64,000 nt of DNA from the NCBI GenBank assembly GCA_963965975.1, contig OZ014418.1, forward strand, positions 1,300,275 to 1,364,274, in the 5' to 3' direction. The notes beneath the pieces are model-generated. The model made no database searches. It saw only the letters and a list, made by a program, of their open reading frames with translations, and was not told where the DNA came from. Each line of letters opens with the position of its first letter. Position 1 is the first letter of the stretch. Shown here piece after piece: positions 42,957 through 53,701 of the stretch. The position numbers and the translations under genes were made by a program. Origin of the DNA: Xestospongia bergquistia. Its lineage: Eukaryota; Porifera; Demospongiae; Haplosclerida; Petrosiidae.

Positions 42957-43704
42957 CTCATTCCTACACTACACACCCACACACACATATCAGTATATTA
43001 CATTGTAATACATATGTATATATTTTATATGTATGTATATGTAATGTAAGTACATATTATATATACATTGTATATATGTTATATGTACATTTTATGCAGT
43101 TTATGTAATTAATTTTAATTTTGTTTATGTATTTTAGGGACCAGCTGACAAGTCATACTGAGAATAATGACAAATACTCTTTAGGAAGTATCTACTACAA
43201 TACAAGATGATTGTAACATATAGTGATTTCATCTGACAGCTGGCAACTAGTTTGATGTTGCTCATTGTAAATTAATTACCAACTAGTTTGTAGATTATAC
43301 CAGTATAGATGGATTACAATAGAATTCAAAATTACCCACTAAATAATTAGATATTTTGTAATCTTTGTTGACCACAGTGACCTGACTTGGCTCCTTAGTC
43401 AGCCAAGTACAACATTTATATGTACATCAGGATACTCTAATGTTCTAGGAAAGAGTGTGGCTATTAAAATAGTTTGTAATCTTGTTTGATCAAACTTGTT
43501 TCCTTGGTCAATTGAGTTATTTTGTTATAGTACAACATACCCACTAAGTGTTTTACATGAATTATTGATTCCATGGTAATCTACCAATATAAATTACAAA
43601 TTGGTTGGTTGGTTGTAGTAACTTATTTACAGTTGTTATATTACTGTATGGTTGTTAACTGAGAGTAATAACAATTGTGAATACACTATTGATAGTTGAG
43701 AATA
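42957..43704 (+). other. Array spacer with beta 3' flank and CAGCTG element
   Basis: Beta-type flank (CTCATTCCTAC…, CACACA, ATGT-rich), then the ~103-bp CAGCTG-ended element (43141-43243), then ~450 bp of unique-looking DNA shared with 50660-51127 and 53233-53701. No gene seen. Confidence 0.65.
43141..43243. repeat. ~103-bp element with CCAGCTG…CAGCTGG inverted ends
   Basis: Starts CCAGCTGACAAG and ends TGACAGCTGG, so the ends are inverted copies of each other (9 of 10 bases). Interior: GAATAATGACAAATACTC. Near-identical copies begin at 47604, 49160, 50560, 53130, 57918 and 58659, with a truncated one near 55266. Each lies in the same position between a beta-type 3' flank and the next beta-class gene. 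Confidence 0.75.
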
Positions 43705-44730
43705 ATGGCTGTTCTTTATCTGTTGTTTATCTTTCTTGTTCTCCTAATAACCCGTTCAGTTGAAGGATCCTCTTATTGTATGGCTGACTGTGATAGTAAT
43801 GCTCATCAACCTTCACTATATTTGCGAGTTTGTTGTCATCCATTCAATAGAGGAAGGTCATTTAAAATACAAGATGAAATGAGTCATATAAACTACATCT
43901 TATGTCCATCAATACCTCCAACTTCATGTCCAATATTCAGTTCATGTAGTCAACTATATTACCCTACTGCTCCCTCAGGTTATTATAATATAAAATTATC
44001 TAATGGTAGTCAGGTTGAAGTATACTGTGATATGAAGGGTAGTCATTGTGATGGAGATGGAGGTTGGACAAGAGTGGCATTTGTTAACATGAGTGAACCT
44101 GGTTCATCTTGTCCACCTGGACTAGTACAATATGATAACATCTTTAATACTAGCTTATGTTGGATTAATAATGGAACATCTTATTTTTATGGTTGTAACT
44201 CTACTATCTTCTCTACTTATGGTCTCAACTATAACAAAGTGTGTGGTCAAGTAAGAGGATATCAGTATGGAATACCTCTGGCTTTTCATTGTTATATTAA
44301 CAACAGCACTTGTTTTGATCCTCAAATAAAGACATTTGGAGTAACTCTTACCTACAGTAACAATCTTCGTAAACATATTTGGACTTATGCTGGAGGTTTT
44401 AGTGAACAAGGAACAGGGTCGTATCATTGTCCCTGTAATAATGGCAGTCAATATATGAACTATACTATATCATTTGTTGGTAATGATTACTACTGTGAAT
44501 CAGGACGTGAAAGTTCTTATATCTTATATTCCAATGATCCCCTCTGGGATGGTCAGGACTGTCCTGAACGTGAGGCTACCTGTTGTACTTCTCCTAAGAT
44601 GCCATGGTTTGTTAAGACATTAAGTGATACAGTTAATGATGATATAGAGTTGAGCATATGTGGTACAAACAATGGTCAGATTACTGTTTGGGGTACTCCT
44701 CTTGACCTTGTTGAACTTTACATCAAATAA
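43705..44730 (+). CDS. Array gene 9: secreted Cys-rich, fibrinogen-C-like family protein (intact)
   Basis: Single exon, 341 residues from ATG 43705. Signal peptide MAVLYLLFIFLVLLITRSVEG, module I with CCHPFNRGRSFKIQDEMSH. The loop after LCW is INNGTSYFYGC and the middle is the CYINNSTCFDP type, both shared with copy 8. The loop ESGRESSYILY is three residues shorter than usual. C-terminal loop GTNNGQITVWGTP. Beta upstream class (TATTGATAGTTGAG before the ATG) and beta 3' flank. Confidence 0.87.
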   Translation: MAVLYLLFIFLVLLITRSVEGSSYCMADCDSNAHQPSLYLRVCCHPFNRGRSFKIQDEMSHINYILCPSIPPTSCPIFSSCSQLYYPTAPSGYYNIKLSNGSQVEVYCDMKGSHCDGDGGWTRVAFVNMSEPGSSCPPGLVQYDNIFNTSLCWINNGTSYFYGCNSTIFSTYGLNYNKVCGQVRGYQYGIPLAFHCYINNSTCFDPQIKTFGVTLTYSNNLRKHIWTYAGGFSEQGTGSYHCPCNNGSQYMNYTISFVGNDYYCESGRESSYILYSNDPLWDGQDCPEREATCCTSPKMPWFVKTLSDTVNDDIELSICGTNNGQITVWGTPLDLVELYIK

Positions 44731-46359
44731 CTCATTTCTACTATGCACACACACCCACACACATATATCAGTACATTAAACTGTAATACGTATGTATATA
44801 TTTTATATGTATGTATATGTAATGTAAGTACATATTATATATACATTGTATATATGTTATATGTACATTTTATACAGTTTATATAATTGATTTTAATTTT
44901 GTATTTTGTTGCTATGGTTATAGTTAATATATTTTATGTAGTCATATGTTCAATATATTACAATAAATATTAAGAGTTAACTAGTTATATTAAATGATAT
45001 ATTAATATTGTAAACATATTTATAAGTTAATAGCAACATTATACAAAGGGAGATTATTTTAGCATGGCTCCAGTGTTAATTAGTTTAAAAACACAAACAA
45101 GATGGCAGTTCTTTATATATAGGATAGTTGTTATGTAGTCATGATACTAGTGCTATTAATAATTTATTGTATCTGTTATTAAATGGAGTCATCTCTCACA
45201 TTTACAACTTTTTTGTTTATCTTCTCTATAATTAAGGTTAGTTTTCAAAGTCAAAAAGTCTCCATTACTATTCTCTTGTTTGTTTTTCATTGTTAATTAA
45301 ATTTATAATAATACTAATATTAATAGAATCATTTATAAAGGGAATATTATATACAAAATAACAATAACATTATCCCTTGTATATAAGAGTGTTATGTAAG
45401 GATGACAAGAGATGAAGATTTTTAACAATAGATTGACTGATACCAGTTTGAGATATTGCAATAGTTTTTATTGTTACATTGATTGGTACTTTTGTTAACA
45501 ATTGTAATCTGATTTGCAATAAGGGATTGCTTCTGGCAAAACACTTGTGACCTGATTTGTGAAAGGAACCACTTCTGGCAAAACACTTGTGACCTGATTT
45601 GTGAAAAGGGACCACTATTAAACCACCTCAAAAAACATTTTAGTATACATACAGTTACAATAATATGTGCAACTATTCATGATAACTTCATGAATACATA
45701 CTAAATTGTTTTTTGAGATTTTTTAACAGTTGTCTCTTTTCACAAATCAGGTCACAGACTGAAGTGGTCCCTTATTGCAAGTCAGGTTACAATTTTCTAA
45801 GTACATATTAAGACTTATACATGATGGAGATTGTCCATGACATAAACAAAAAATATACCTTAATAATTGTGTCTATAATAATCCACACACGAACTGAACT
45901 GTTAGTAATTAGGTGTTGATAATGGTATCTATTACCAGTTAACCCCCATGATAATCCTCTCTATATATAGCTACAATGATATTTCACATTGTATGATTGA
46001 CTATGATAATAACAGTCACCAATGTTCACAATATCTACAATAATATTGTGACTGGACAATAGTATGATGTATATCATTAACTAAGAACAAGAGGTTACTT
46101 GATAATGAATGTTATAATCACAACAATAAACCAATCAATGGAGGAAGATATGATTATGGTAACTGTGGTATGTGCGTGATGAAATAGTTGTAATATTATA
46201 TATTTGTAATAATATTAATTGATATTAACAGTAGATAATTATTGACAGTCTATTACATTATTATATAGTGTTATTACATATCATGTTTAGTGAGATAGCT
46301 CCTGTTAGATCAGTCAAGTTCTACAGTGATATTGGTTCTTCTTTGTTGTTGTATTTACA
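44731..46359 (+). other. Duplicated 1.6-kb spacer (second copy)
   Basis: Counterpart of 40288-41906, offset by about 4.45 kb and differing by scattered single bases and short indels. Contains the second MITE-like copy (about 45500-45786) and an N-terminal remnant (about 45978-46055). Confidence 0.75.
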
Positions 46360-47059
46360 ATGTGTTCTCTCTGGTCATTTATCTTTTTTGTTCTCCTAAT
46401 AACCTGTTCTGTTGAAGGATCTTCTTATTGTATGTATGACAGTAAAGTAATAAATGTTTTAAAGGAGAAACAGCACTAGACTATAATAGGCCTCAATTTA
46501 ATCAACTGTTTACTTAATATTGCTGTTGTAAGTATATTATAGTTAGTTAAATTTCTTCTGTACTTATGGTCTCAACTATAACAAAGTGTGTGGTCAAGAA
46601 AGAGGATATGTTAGGGACTTTCATTGTTTATGTTTACAACTCTAATTGTTTAATTCTTAAATAAATACAAATGAAATAACTCTTACCTACAGTAACAATC
46701 CTCGTAAACATATTTGGAATTATGCTGGAAGTTATGGTGGAGGAAGAGGTCATTCTGCTTGTCTCTGTAACAATGGCAGTCCATACATGAACTATACTAT
46801 ACCATTTGTTGGTAATGATTACTACTGTGAATCAGGACGTGGTGTTGATGAAAGTGGTTGGATCCTATATTCTAACGATTTTCTCTGGAATGGTGAGGAC
46901 TGTCCTGTAAATGAGGCTACCTGTTGTACTTCTCCTAAGATGCCATGGTTTGTTAAGAGACTTAACGAGACAGTTAATGATGATATTGAGTTGAGTACAT
47001 GTGGTGAAAATGATTATGATGGTACTCCTCTTGACCTTGTTGAACTTTACATCAAATAA
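46360..47059 (+). pseudogene. Array copy 10: rearranged, internally deleted copy
   Basis: ATG 46360 and the gamma signal peptide are present to TCTTATTGTATG near 46435. The sequence then jumps into a spacer-type block (AGTAAAGTAATAAATG … ACTAGACTATAATAGG, as at 37003) and re-enters the gene near 46552 at TTCTGTACTTATGGTCTC. Frameshifts follow, but the last ~90 codons from 46787 (NYTIPFVGNDYYCESG to the end) are open. About 120 codons of module and fibrinogen-like region are missing. Confidence 0.85.
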
Positions 47060-47942
47060 CTCATTCCTACTACACACACACACACATATATCAGTATATT
47101 ACATTGTAATACATATGTATATATTTTATATGTATGTATATGTAATGTAAGTACATATTATATATACATTGTATATATGTTATATGTACATTTTATACAG
47201 TTTGTATAATTGATTTTAATTTTATATTTTGTTGCTATGGTTACAATTAATATATTTTATGTAGTCATATGTTTAATATATTATAATAAATATTAAGAGT
47301 TAACTAGTTATATTAAATCTCTATTAAATATTGTTATAACTAATATTTATAAGTTAAAAAATAAAGTGTCTAATTGATCCATTATTATGGTGACATTTTT
47401 GTGTTAATATTTTATTCTCTAACATACCCACATACACATATATGTGTATGTGGGTATGTTAGAGAATAAAATATTGATTTTAATTTTATATTTTGTTGCT
47501 ATGGTTACTTTCGTAAGTATATGTACTTATACTTAAGTCCTTACAAATGTACTTGGCCCCATGCCTGTCTAAGTACATATTATATATACATTGTATTTAG
47601 GGACCAGCTGGCAAGTCATACTGAGAATAATGACAAATACTCTTTAGGAAGTATCTACTACAATACAAGATGATTGTAACATATAGTGATTTCATCTGAC
47701 AGCTGGCAACTAGTTTGATGTTGTTCATTGTAAATTAATTACCAACTAGTTTGTAGATTATACCAGTATAGATGGATTACTATATAATTCAAAATTACTC
47801 AATGAATAATTAGTTGCTTTGTTATATTACAACATACCGAAAATATACTAAATGTTTTGTATGAATTATGGATTCCATGGTAATCTGTGAATATAAGCTA
47901 TAAACTGGTAGGTTGGTTGTAGTACCTTGATAGTTGAGTATA
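47060..47942 (+). other. Array spacer containing a perfect palindrome
   Basis: Beta-type 3' flank, then a 70-bp palindrome (47406-47475), then a ~130-bp stretch (CTTTCGTAAGTATATG … CATGCCTGTCTAAGTAC) that recurs at 57780-57900, then the CAGCTG element (47604-47706) and beta-type upstream DNA. No gene seen. Confidence 0.65.
47406..47475. repeat. Perfect 70-bp palindrome (35-bp arms, no spacer)
   Basis: Left arm AATATTTTATTCTCTAACAT … CACATACACATA meets its exact reverse complement TATGTGTATGTG … AGAGAATAAAATATT at 47440/47441. No mismatch. Most of the right arm (GTGGGTATGTTAGAG onward) recurs alone, without the left arm, at 57763. Confidence 0.95.
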
Positions 47943-48975
47943 ATGGCTGTTGTTTATCTGTTGTTTATCTTTCCTGTTCTGTCCTAATAACCTGTTCTGT
48001 TGAAGGATCCTCTTATTGTATGACTGACTGTAATAGTAATGGTCAGAGACCATTTACTAAGTATGAAAAGTTGTGTTGTTTTCCCTCAAACAAGGGACAT
48101 GTTATTCCTATTACTAAAGATAATGGTCGCTCTGGACTAGTTGTGTGTCCAGATACTATACCCAAATGGTGTCGTTATAGCTCATGCTATGAAATACTAC
48201 AGTTGAATCCTACTGCTCCCTCAGGTTATTATAATATAACATTATCTAATGGTAGTCAGGTTGAAGTGTACTGTGATATGGAGGGTAGTCATTGTGATAG
48301 AGAAAGAGGTTGGACAAGAGTGGCATTTGTTAACATGAGTGAACCTGGTTCATCTTGTCCATCTGGACTAGTACAATATGATAACATCTTTGATACCAGT
48401 TTATGTTGGATTACCAGTGGGACAGAAAAATGCAACTCTACTTTCTTCTTTACTTATGGTCTCAACTATACCAAGGTATGTGGTCGAGTGAGAGGATATC
48501 AATATGGATATCCAATAGGTTTTTATTATTATATTATCAATGCTAATGGTTTTGATCCTCAAATAAAGACATTTGGAGCAACTCTTACCTACAGTAACAA
48601 TCCTCGTAAACATATTTGGACTTATGCTGGAGGTCATGGTGAACAAGGAACAAGCTCAAGTCATTGTCCCTGTAATAACGGCAGTCAATATATGAACTAT
48701 ACTATACCATTTGTTGGCAATGATTACTACTGTGAATCAGGACGTGGTGTTGGTGAAAGTCATTATATCTTATATTCCAATGATCCCCTCTGGGATGGTC
48801 AAGACTGTCCTGGAAATGAGGCTACCTGTTGTACTTTTCCTAAGATGACATGGTTTGTTAAGACATTAAATGAGACTGTTAATGATGATATTGAGTTAAA
48901 TACATGTGGTTTAAACAATCATCACGTTACTGTTTTTGGTACTCCTTTGACCTTATTGAACTTTACATCAAATAA
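47943..48975 (+). pseudogene. Array copy 11: module II copy with two frameshifts
   Basis: ATG 47943 (MAVVYLLFIFPVL) is followed by a 2-nt insertion near 47981 that brings a stop inside the signal peptide. A 1-nt deletion near 48945 (GGTACTCCTTTGACC) destroys the LDLVELYIK end. Between them more than 300 codons are open and typical: module II, loop ITSGTEKC, YPIGFYYYIINANGFDP, DPLWDGQDC. Without the signal peptide no secreted product can arise from this ATG. Beta upstream and beta 3' flank. Confidence 0.88.
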
Positions 48976-49344
48976 CTCATTCCTACACTGCACACACCCA
49001 CACACATATCAGTATATTACATTGTAATACATATGTATATATTTTATATGTATGTATATGTAATGTAAGTACATATTATATATACATTGTATATATGTTA
49101 TATGTACATTTTATACAGTTTATGTAATTGATTTTAATTTTGTTTATGTATTTTAGGGACCAGCTGACAAGTCATACTGAGAATAATGACAAATACTCTT
49201 TAGGAAGTATCTACTGCAATACAAGATGATTGTAACATGTAGTGATTTCATCTGACAGCTGGCAACTAGTTTGATGTTGCTCATTGTAAATTAATTACCA
49301 ACTAGTAATAACAATTGTGAGTACACCATTGATAGTTGAGAATA
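48976..49344 (+). other. Array spacer with CAGCTG element
   Basis: Beta 3' flank, the CAGCTG element at 49160-49262, and a shortened upstream block. The ~370 bp between the element and the gene in other units is deleted here. Confidence 0.65.
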
Positions 49345-50379
49345 ATGGCTGTTCTTTATCTGTTGTTAATCTTTCTTGTTATCCTAATAACCTGTTCTGT
49401 TGAAGGATCCTCTTACTGTATGGCTGACTGTGATAGTGATAGTCATCAACCTTCACTATATTTGCGAGTTTGTTGTCATCCATTCAATAGAGGAAAGTCA
49501 TTTAAAATACAAGATGAAATGAGTCATATAAACTACATCTTATGTCCATCAGCACCTCCAACTTCATGTCCAATATTCGGTTCATGTAGTCAATTACATT
49601 ACCCTACTGCTCCCTCAGGTTATTATAATATAAGATTATCTAATGGTCATCAGGTTGAAGTGTACTGTGATATGAAGGGTAGTCATTGTGATGGAGATGG
49701 AGGTTGGACAAGAGTGGCATTTGTTAACACGAGTGAACCTGGTTCATCTTGTCCACCTGGTCTAGTACAATATGATAACATCTTTAATACTAGCTTATGT
49801 TGGATTAATAATGGAACATCTTATTTTCATGGTTGTAACTCTACTTTCTTCTCTACTTATGGTCTCAACTATAACAATGTGTGTGGTCAAGTAAGAGGAT
49901 ACCAGTATGGAATACCTCTGGCTTTTCGTTGTTATATTAACAACAGCATTTGTTTTGATCCTCAACTTAAGACATTTGGAGTAACTCTTACCTACAGTAA
50001 CAATCCCTGTAAACATATTTGGACTTATGCTGGAGGTCGATATGAACGAGGAAGACTCTATTCTGCTTGTCCCTGTAATAATGGCAATCAATACATGAAC
50101 TATACTATATCATTTGTTGGTAATGATTACTACTGTGAATCAGGACGTGGTATTCGTGAAAGTCGTTATATCTTATATTCCAATGATCCCCTCTGGGATG
50201 GTCAAGACTGTTCTGGACGTGAGGCTACCTGTTGTACTTCTCCTAAGATGACATGGTTTGTTAAGACATTAAATGAGACTGTTAATGATGATATTGAGTT
50301 GAGTACATGTGGTAGACACTTTTATCAGATTCGTGTTAATGGCACTCCTCTTGACCTTGTCAAACTTTACATCAAATAA
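49345..50379 (+). CDS. Array gene 12: secreted Cys-rich, fibrinogen-C-like family protein (intact)
   Basis: Single exon, 344 residues, signal peptide MAVLYLLLIFLVILITCSVEG, module I. Individual features: GHQVEVYCD in place of GSQ (as in copy 3), the sequon of FVNMS lost (FVNTS is still a sequon), an extra Cys in SNNPCKHIW, loop YERGRLYSAC, and C-terminal loop GRHFYQIRVNGTP with LVKLYIK in place of LVELYIK. Beta upstream class and beta 3' flank. Confidence 0.87.
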   Translation: MAVLYLLLIFLVILITCSVEGSSYCMADCDSDSHQPSLYLRVCCHPFNRGKSFKIQDEMSHINYILCPSAPPTSCPIFGSCSQLHYPTAPSGYYNIRLSNGHQVEVYCDMKGSHCDGDGGWTRVAFVNTSEPGSSCPPGLVQYDNIFNTSLCWINNGTSYFHGCNSTFFSTYGLNYNNVCGQVRGYQYGIPLAFRCYINNSICFDPQLKTFGVTLTYSNNPCKHIWTYAGGRYERGRLYSACPCNNGNQYMNYTISFVGNDYYCESGRGIRESRYILYSNDPLWDGQDCSGREATCCTSPKMTWFVKTLNETVNDDIELSTCGRHFYQIRVNGTPLDLVKLYIK

Positions 50380-51127
50380 CTCATTCCTTCTACACACCCA
50401 CACACATATCAGTATATTACACTGTAATACATATGTATATATTTTATATGTATGTATATGTAATGTAAGTACATATTATATATACATTGTATATATGTTA
50501 TATGTACATTTTATACAGTTTATGTAATTGATTTTAATTTTGTTTATGTATTTTAGGGACCAGCTGACAAGTCATACTGAGAATAATGACAAATACTCTT
50601 TAGGAAGTATCTACTACAATACAAGATGATTGTAACATATAGTGATTTCATCTGACAGCTGGCAACTAGTTTGATGTTGCTCATTGTAAATTAATTACCA
50701 ACTAGTTTGTAGATTATACCAGTATAGATGGATTACAATAGAATTCAAAATTACCCACTAAATAATTAGATATTTTGTAATCTTTGTTGAGCACAGTGAC
50801 CTGACTTGGCTCCTTAGTCAGCCAAGTACAACATTTATATGTACATCAGGATACTCTAATGTTCTAGGAAAGAGTGTGGCTATTAAAATAATTTGTAATC
50901 TTGTTTGATCAAACTTGTTTCCTTGGTCAGTTGAGTTATTTTGTTATAGTACAACATACCCACTAAGTGCTTTACATGAATTATGGATTCCATGGTAATC
51001 TACCAATATAAGTTATAAATTGGTTGGTTGGTTGGTTGTAGTAACTTATTTACAGTTGTTATATTACTGTATGGTTGTTAACTGAGAGTAATAACAATTG
51101 TAAATACAGTATTGATAGTTGAGAATA
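50380..51127 (+). other. Array spacer with CAGCTG element
   Basis: Beta 3' flank, CAGCTG element at 50560-50662, and the ~460-bp upstream block almost identical to that before genes 9 and 14. GGTTGGTTGG repeats occur just before the gene. No gene seen. Confidence 0.65.
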
Positions 51128-52156
51128 ATGGCTGTTCTTTATCTGTTGTTTATCTTTCCTGTTCTCCTAATAACCTGTTTTGTTGAAGGATCCTCTTATT
51201 GTATGGCTGACTGTGATAGTAATGGTCATCAACCTTCACTATATTTGCAAGTTTGTTGTCATCCATTCAATAGAGGAAGGTCATTTAAAATACAAGATGA
51301 AATGAGTCATATAAACTACATCTTATGTCCATCAGTACCTCCAACTTCATGTCCAATATTCAGTTCATGTAGTCAATTATATTACCCTACTGCTCCCTCA
51401 GGTTATTATAATATAACATTATCTAATAGTAGTCAGGTAGAAGTGTACTGTGATATGAAGGGTAGTCATTGTGATGGAGAGGGAGGTTGGACAAGAGTGG
51501 CATTTGTTAACATGAGTGAACCTGGTTCATCTTGTCCATCTGGACTAGTACAATATGATAACATCTTTGATACTAGCTTATGTTGGATTAATGGTGGGAT
51601 ATATACTGGTTGTAACTCTGCTTTCTTCTCTACTTATGGTCTCAACTATACCAAGGTTTGTGGTCAAGTAAGAGGATATCAATATGGATATCCAATAGGT
51701 TTTTATAATTATATTATCAATGCTAATGGTTTTGATCCTCAAATAAAGACATTTGGAGCAACTTTTACTTACAGTAACAATCCTTGTAAACATATTTGGA
51801 CTTATGCTGGAGGTCATGGTGAACAAGGAACAACCTCAAGTCATTGTCCCTGTAATAATGGCAGTCAATACATGAACTATACTATACCATTTGTTGGTAA
51901 TGATTACTACTGTGAATCAGGACGTGGTGTTGATGAAAATGGTCATATCTTATATTCTAATGATCTTCTCTGGGATGGTCAAGACTGCCATGGACCAGAG
52001 GCTACCTGTTGTACTTCTCCTAAGATGCCATGGTTTGTTAAGACACTTAATGAGACAGTTAGTGATAATATTGAGTTAAGTGTGTGTGGTAGTGGTGTAG
52101 TTAATTCTAATGTTTATGGTACTCCTATTGATCTTATTGAACTTTACATCAAATAA
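51128..52156 (+). CDS. Array gene 13: secreted Cys-rich, fibrinogen-C-like family protein (intact, mosaic)
   Basis: Single exon, 342 residues, signal peptide MAVLYLLFIFPVLLITCFVEG, module I. The 5' half matches beta-class gene 9, while the middle (YPIGFYNYIINANGFDP), the C-terminal loop GSGVVNSNVYGTP and the 3' flank are alpha type. The loop after LCW is short (INGGIYTGC). SNNPCKHIW carries the extra Cys also seen in gene 12. A recombination joint therefore lies inside the coding region, between about 51590 and 51690. Confidence 0.87.
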   Translation: MAVLYLLFIFPVLLITCFVEGSSYCMADCDSNGHQPSLYLQVCCHPFNRGRSFKIQDEMSHINYILCPSVPPTSCPIFSSCSQLYYPTAPSGYYNITLSNSSQVEVYCDMKGSHCDGEGGWTRVAFVNMSEPGSSCPSGLVQYDNIFDTSLCWINGGIYTGCNSAFFSTYGLNYTKVCGQVRGYQYGYPIGFYNYIINANGFDPQIKTFGATFTYSNNPCKHIWTYAGGHGEQGTTSSHCPCNNGSQYMNYTIPFVGNDYYCESGRGVDENGHILYSNDLLWDGQDCHGPEATCCTSPKMPWFVKTLNETVSDNIELSVCGSGVVNSNVYGTPIDLIELYIK

Positions 52157-53701
52157 AGAAAAAAAGTTTACAAAAAGTACAAAATGTTTAACATTATATT
52201 TGTAGCTACTTCCTTTTATAAAGGTTGTTATGGTGTTTTAATCATTTATTAATTAATTGTATTGTTTATAAAATAAAGTGTCTAATTGTTCATTCATTAC
52301 TACAGCGTGACATTTTGTGTTAATAGTTATTTACTAACATTTTAAAATAATAATCAACATCTCTTAACAAAATATGAAGACAGGACAATATATAATTAAT
52401 ACAGTCTTACCTTTGAACTTATAATCAACATCATGTACTGTTCGGTTGTTAACTATAGTAATGAAGGATAATGTATAAAGAATGCAATCAAATAAGCTAT
52501 ACTATTGAGATGACTTTCTTCTATTGGTCAGATTAGTGTTGGTGAAATCTGGTTATATCTTATATTCCAATGATACCCTCTGGGATAACATTTGAACGTT
52601 ATATTTACAACTACAGATTACAAATAGATCTCAATTTGATTAGCTGTCTATTTAGTTTTGTTGTTGTAAGTACGTTATAATATCAACAATATATAGTCAC
52701 ATGATCAGATATGTCTAGATAAGAACAAGAACACACGATCAGTTATAGGAGATCAGATCATTAGAGTTGTTTATAATGAATGTAAGGCTACCTGTTGTAC
52801 TTCTCTTAAGATGCCATGGTTTGTAGGACATAAATGAGACAGTTAATGATATTGAGTTGAGTACATGTGGTGAAAAGAATGGTTATTATGATCATCAGAT
52901 TAATGCTCGAGGTACTCCTTTTGACCTTGTTGAACTTTACATCAAATAACTCATTCCTACTACACACCCACACACATATCATTATATTACACTGTAATAC
53001 ATATGTATATATTTTATATGTAAGCATAAGTAATGTAAGTACATATTATATATACATTGTATATATGTTATATGTAGATTTTATACAGTTTATGTAATTG
53101 ATTTTAATTTTGTTTATGTATTTTAGGGACCAGCTGACAAGTCATACTGAGAATAATGACAAATACTCTTTAGGAAGTATCTACTACAATACAAGATGAT
53201 TGTAATATATAGTGATTTCATCTGACAGCTGGCAACTAGTTTGATGTTGCTCATTGTAAATTAATTACCAACTAGTTTGTAGATTATACCAGTATAGATG
53301 GATTACAATAGAATTCAAAATTACCCACTAAATAATTAGATATTTTGTAATCTTTGTTGAGCACAGTGACCTGACTTGGCTCCTTAGTCAGCCAAGTACA
53401 ACATTTATATGTACATCAGGATACTCTAATGTTCTAGGAAAGAGTGTGGCTATTAAAATAATTTGTAATCTTGTTTGATCAAACTTGTTTCCTTGGTCAA
53501 TTGAGTTATTTTGTTATAGTACAACATACCAATAATACACTAAGTGTTTTGTATGAATTATGGATTCCATGGTAATCTGTGAATATAAGCTATAAATTGG
53601 TTGGTTGGTTGTAGTAACTTATTTTACAGTTGTTATATTACTGTTTGGTTGTTAACTGAGAATAATAACAATTGTAAATACAGTATTGATAGTTGAGAAT
53701 A
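52157..53701 (+). other. Array spacer with nested fragments
   Basis: Alpha 3' flank to 52330. C-terminal family pieces lie at about 52545-52590 and 52770-52947, the latter ending in TAA with a beta flank. The CAGCTG element begins at 53130 and is followed by the beta upstream block. The fragments show at least two deletion joints. Confidence 0.7.
52770..52947 (+). pseudogene. Array fragment (C-terminal ~55 codons)
   Basis: AATGTAAGGCTACCTGTTG … TGGTTTGT-AGGACATAAATG … to the conserved end and TAA. It shares the TGGTTTGTAGGACA deletion with the fragment at 33268, so both derive from one damaged ancestor. Confidence 0.8.
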
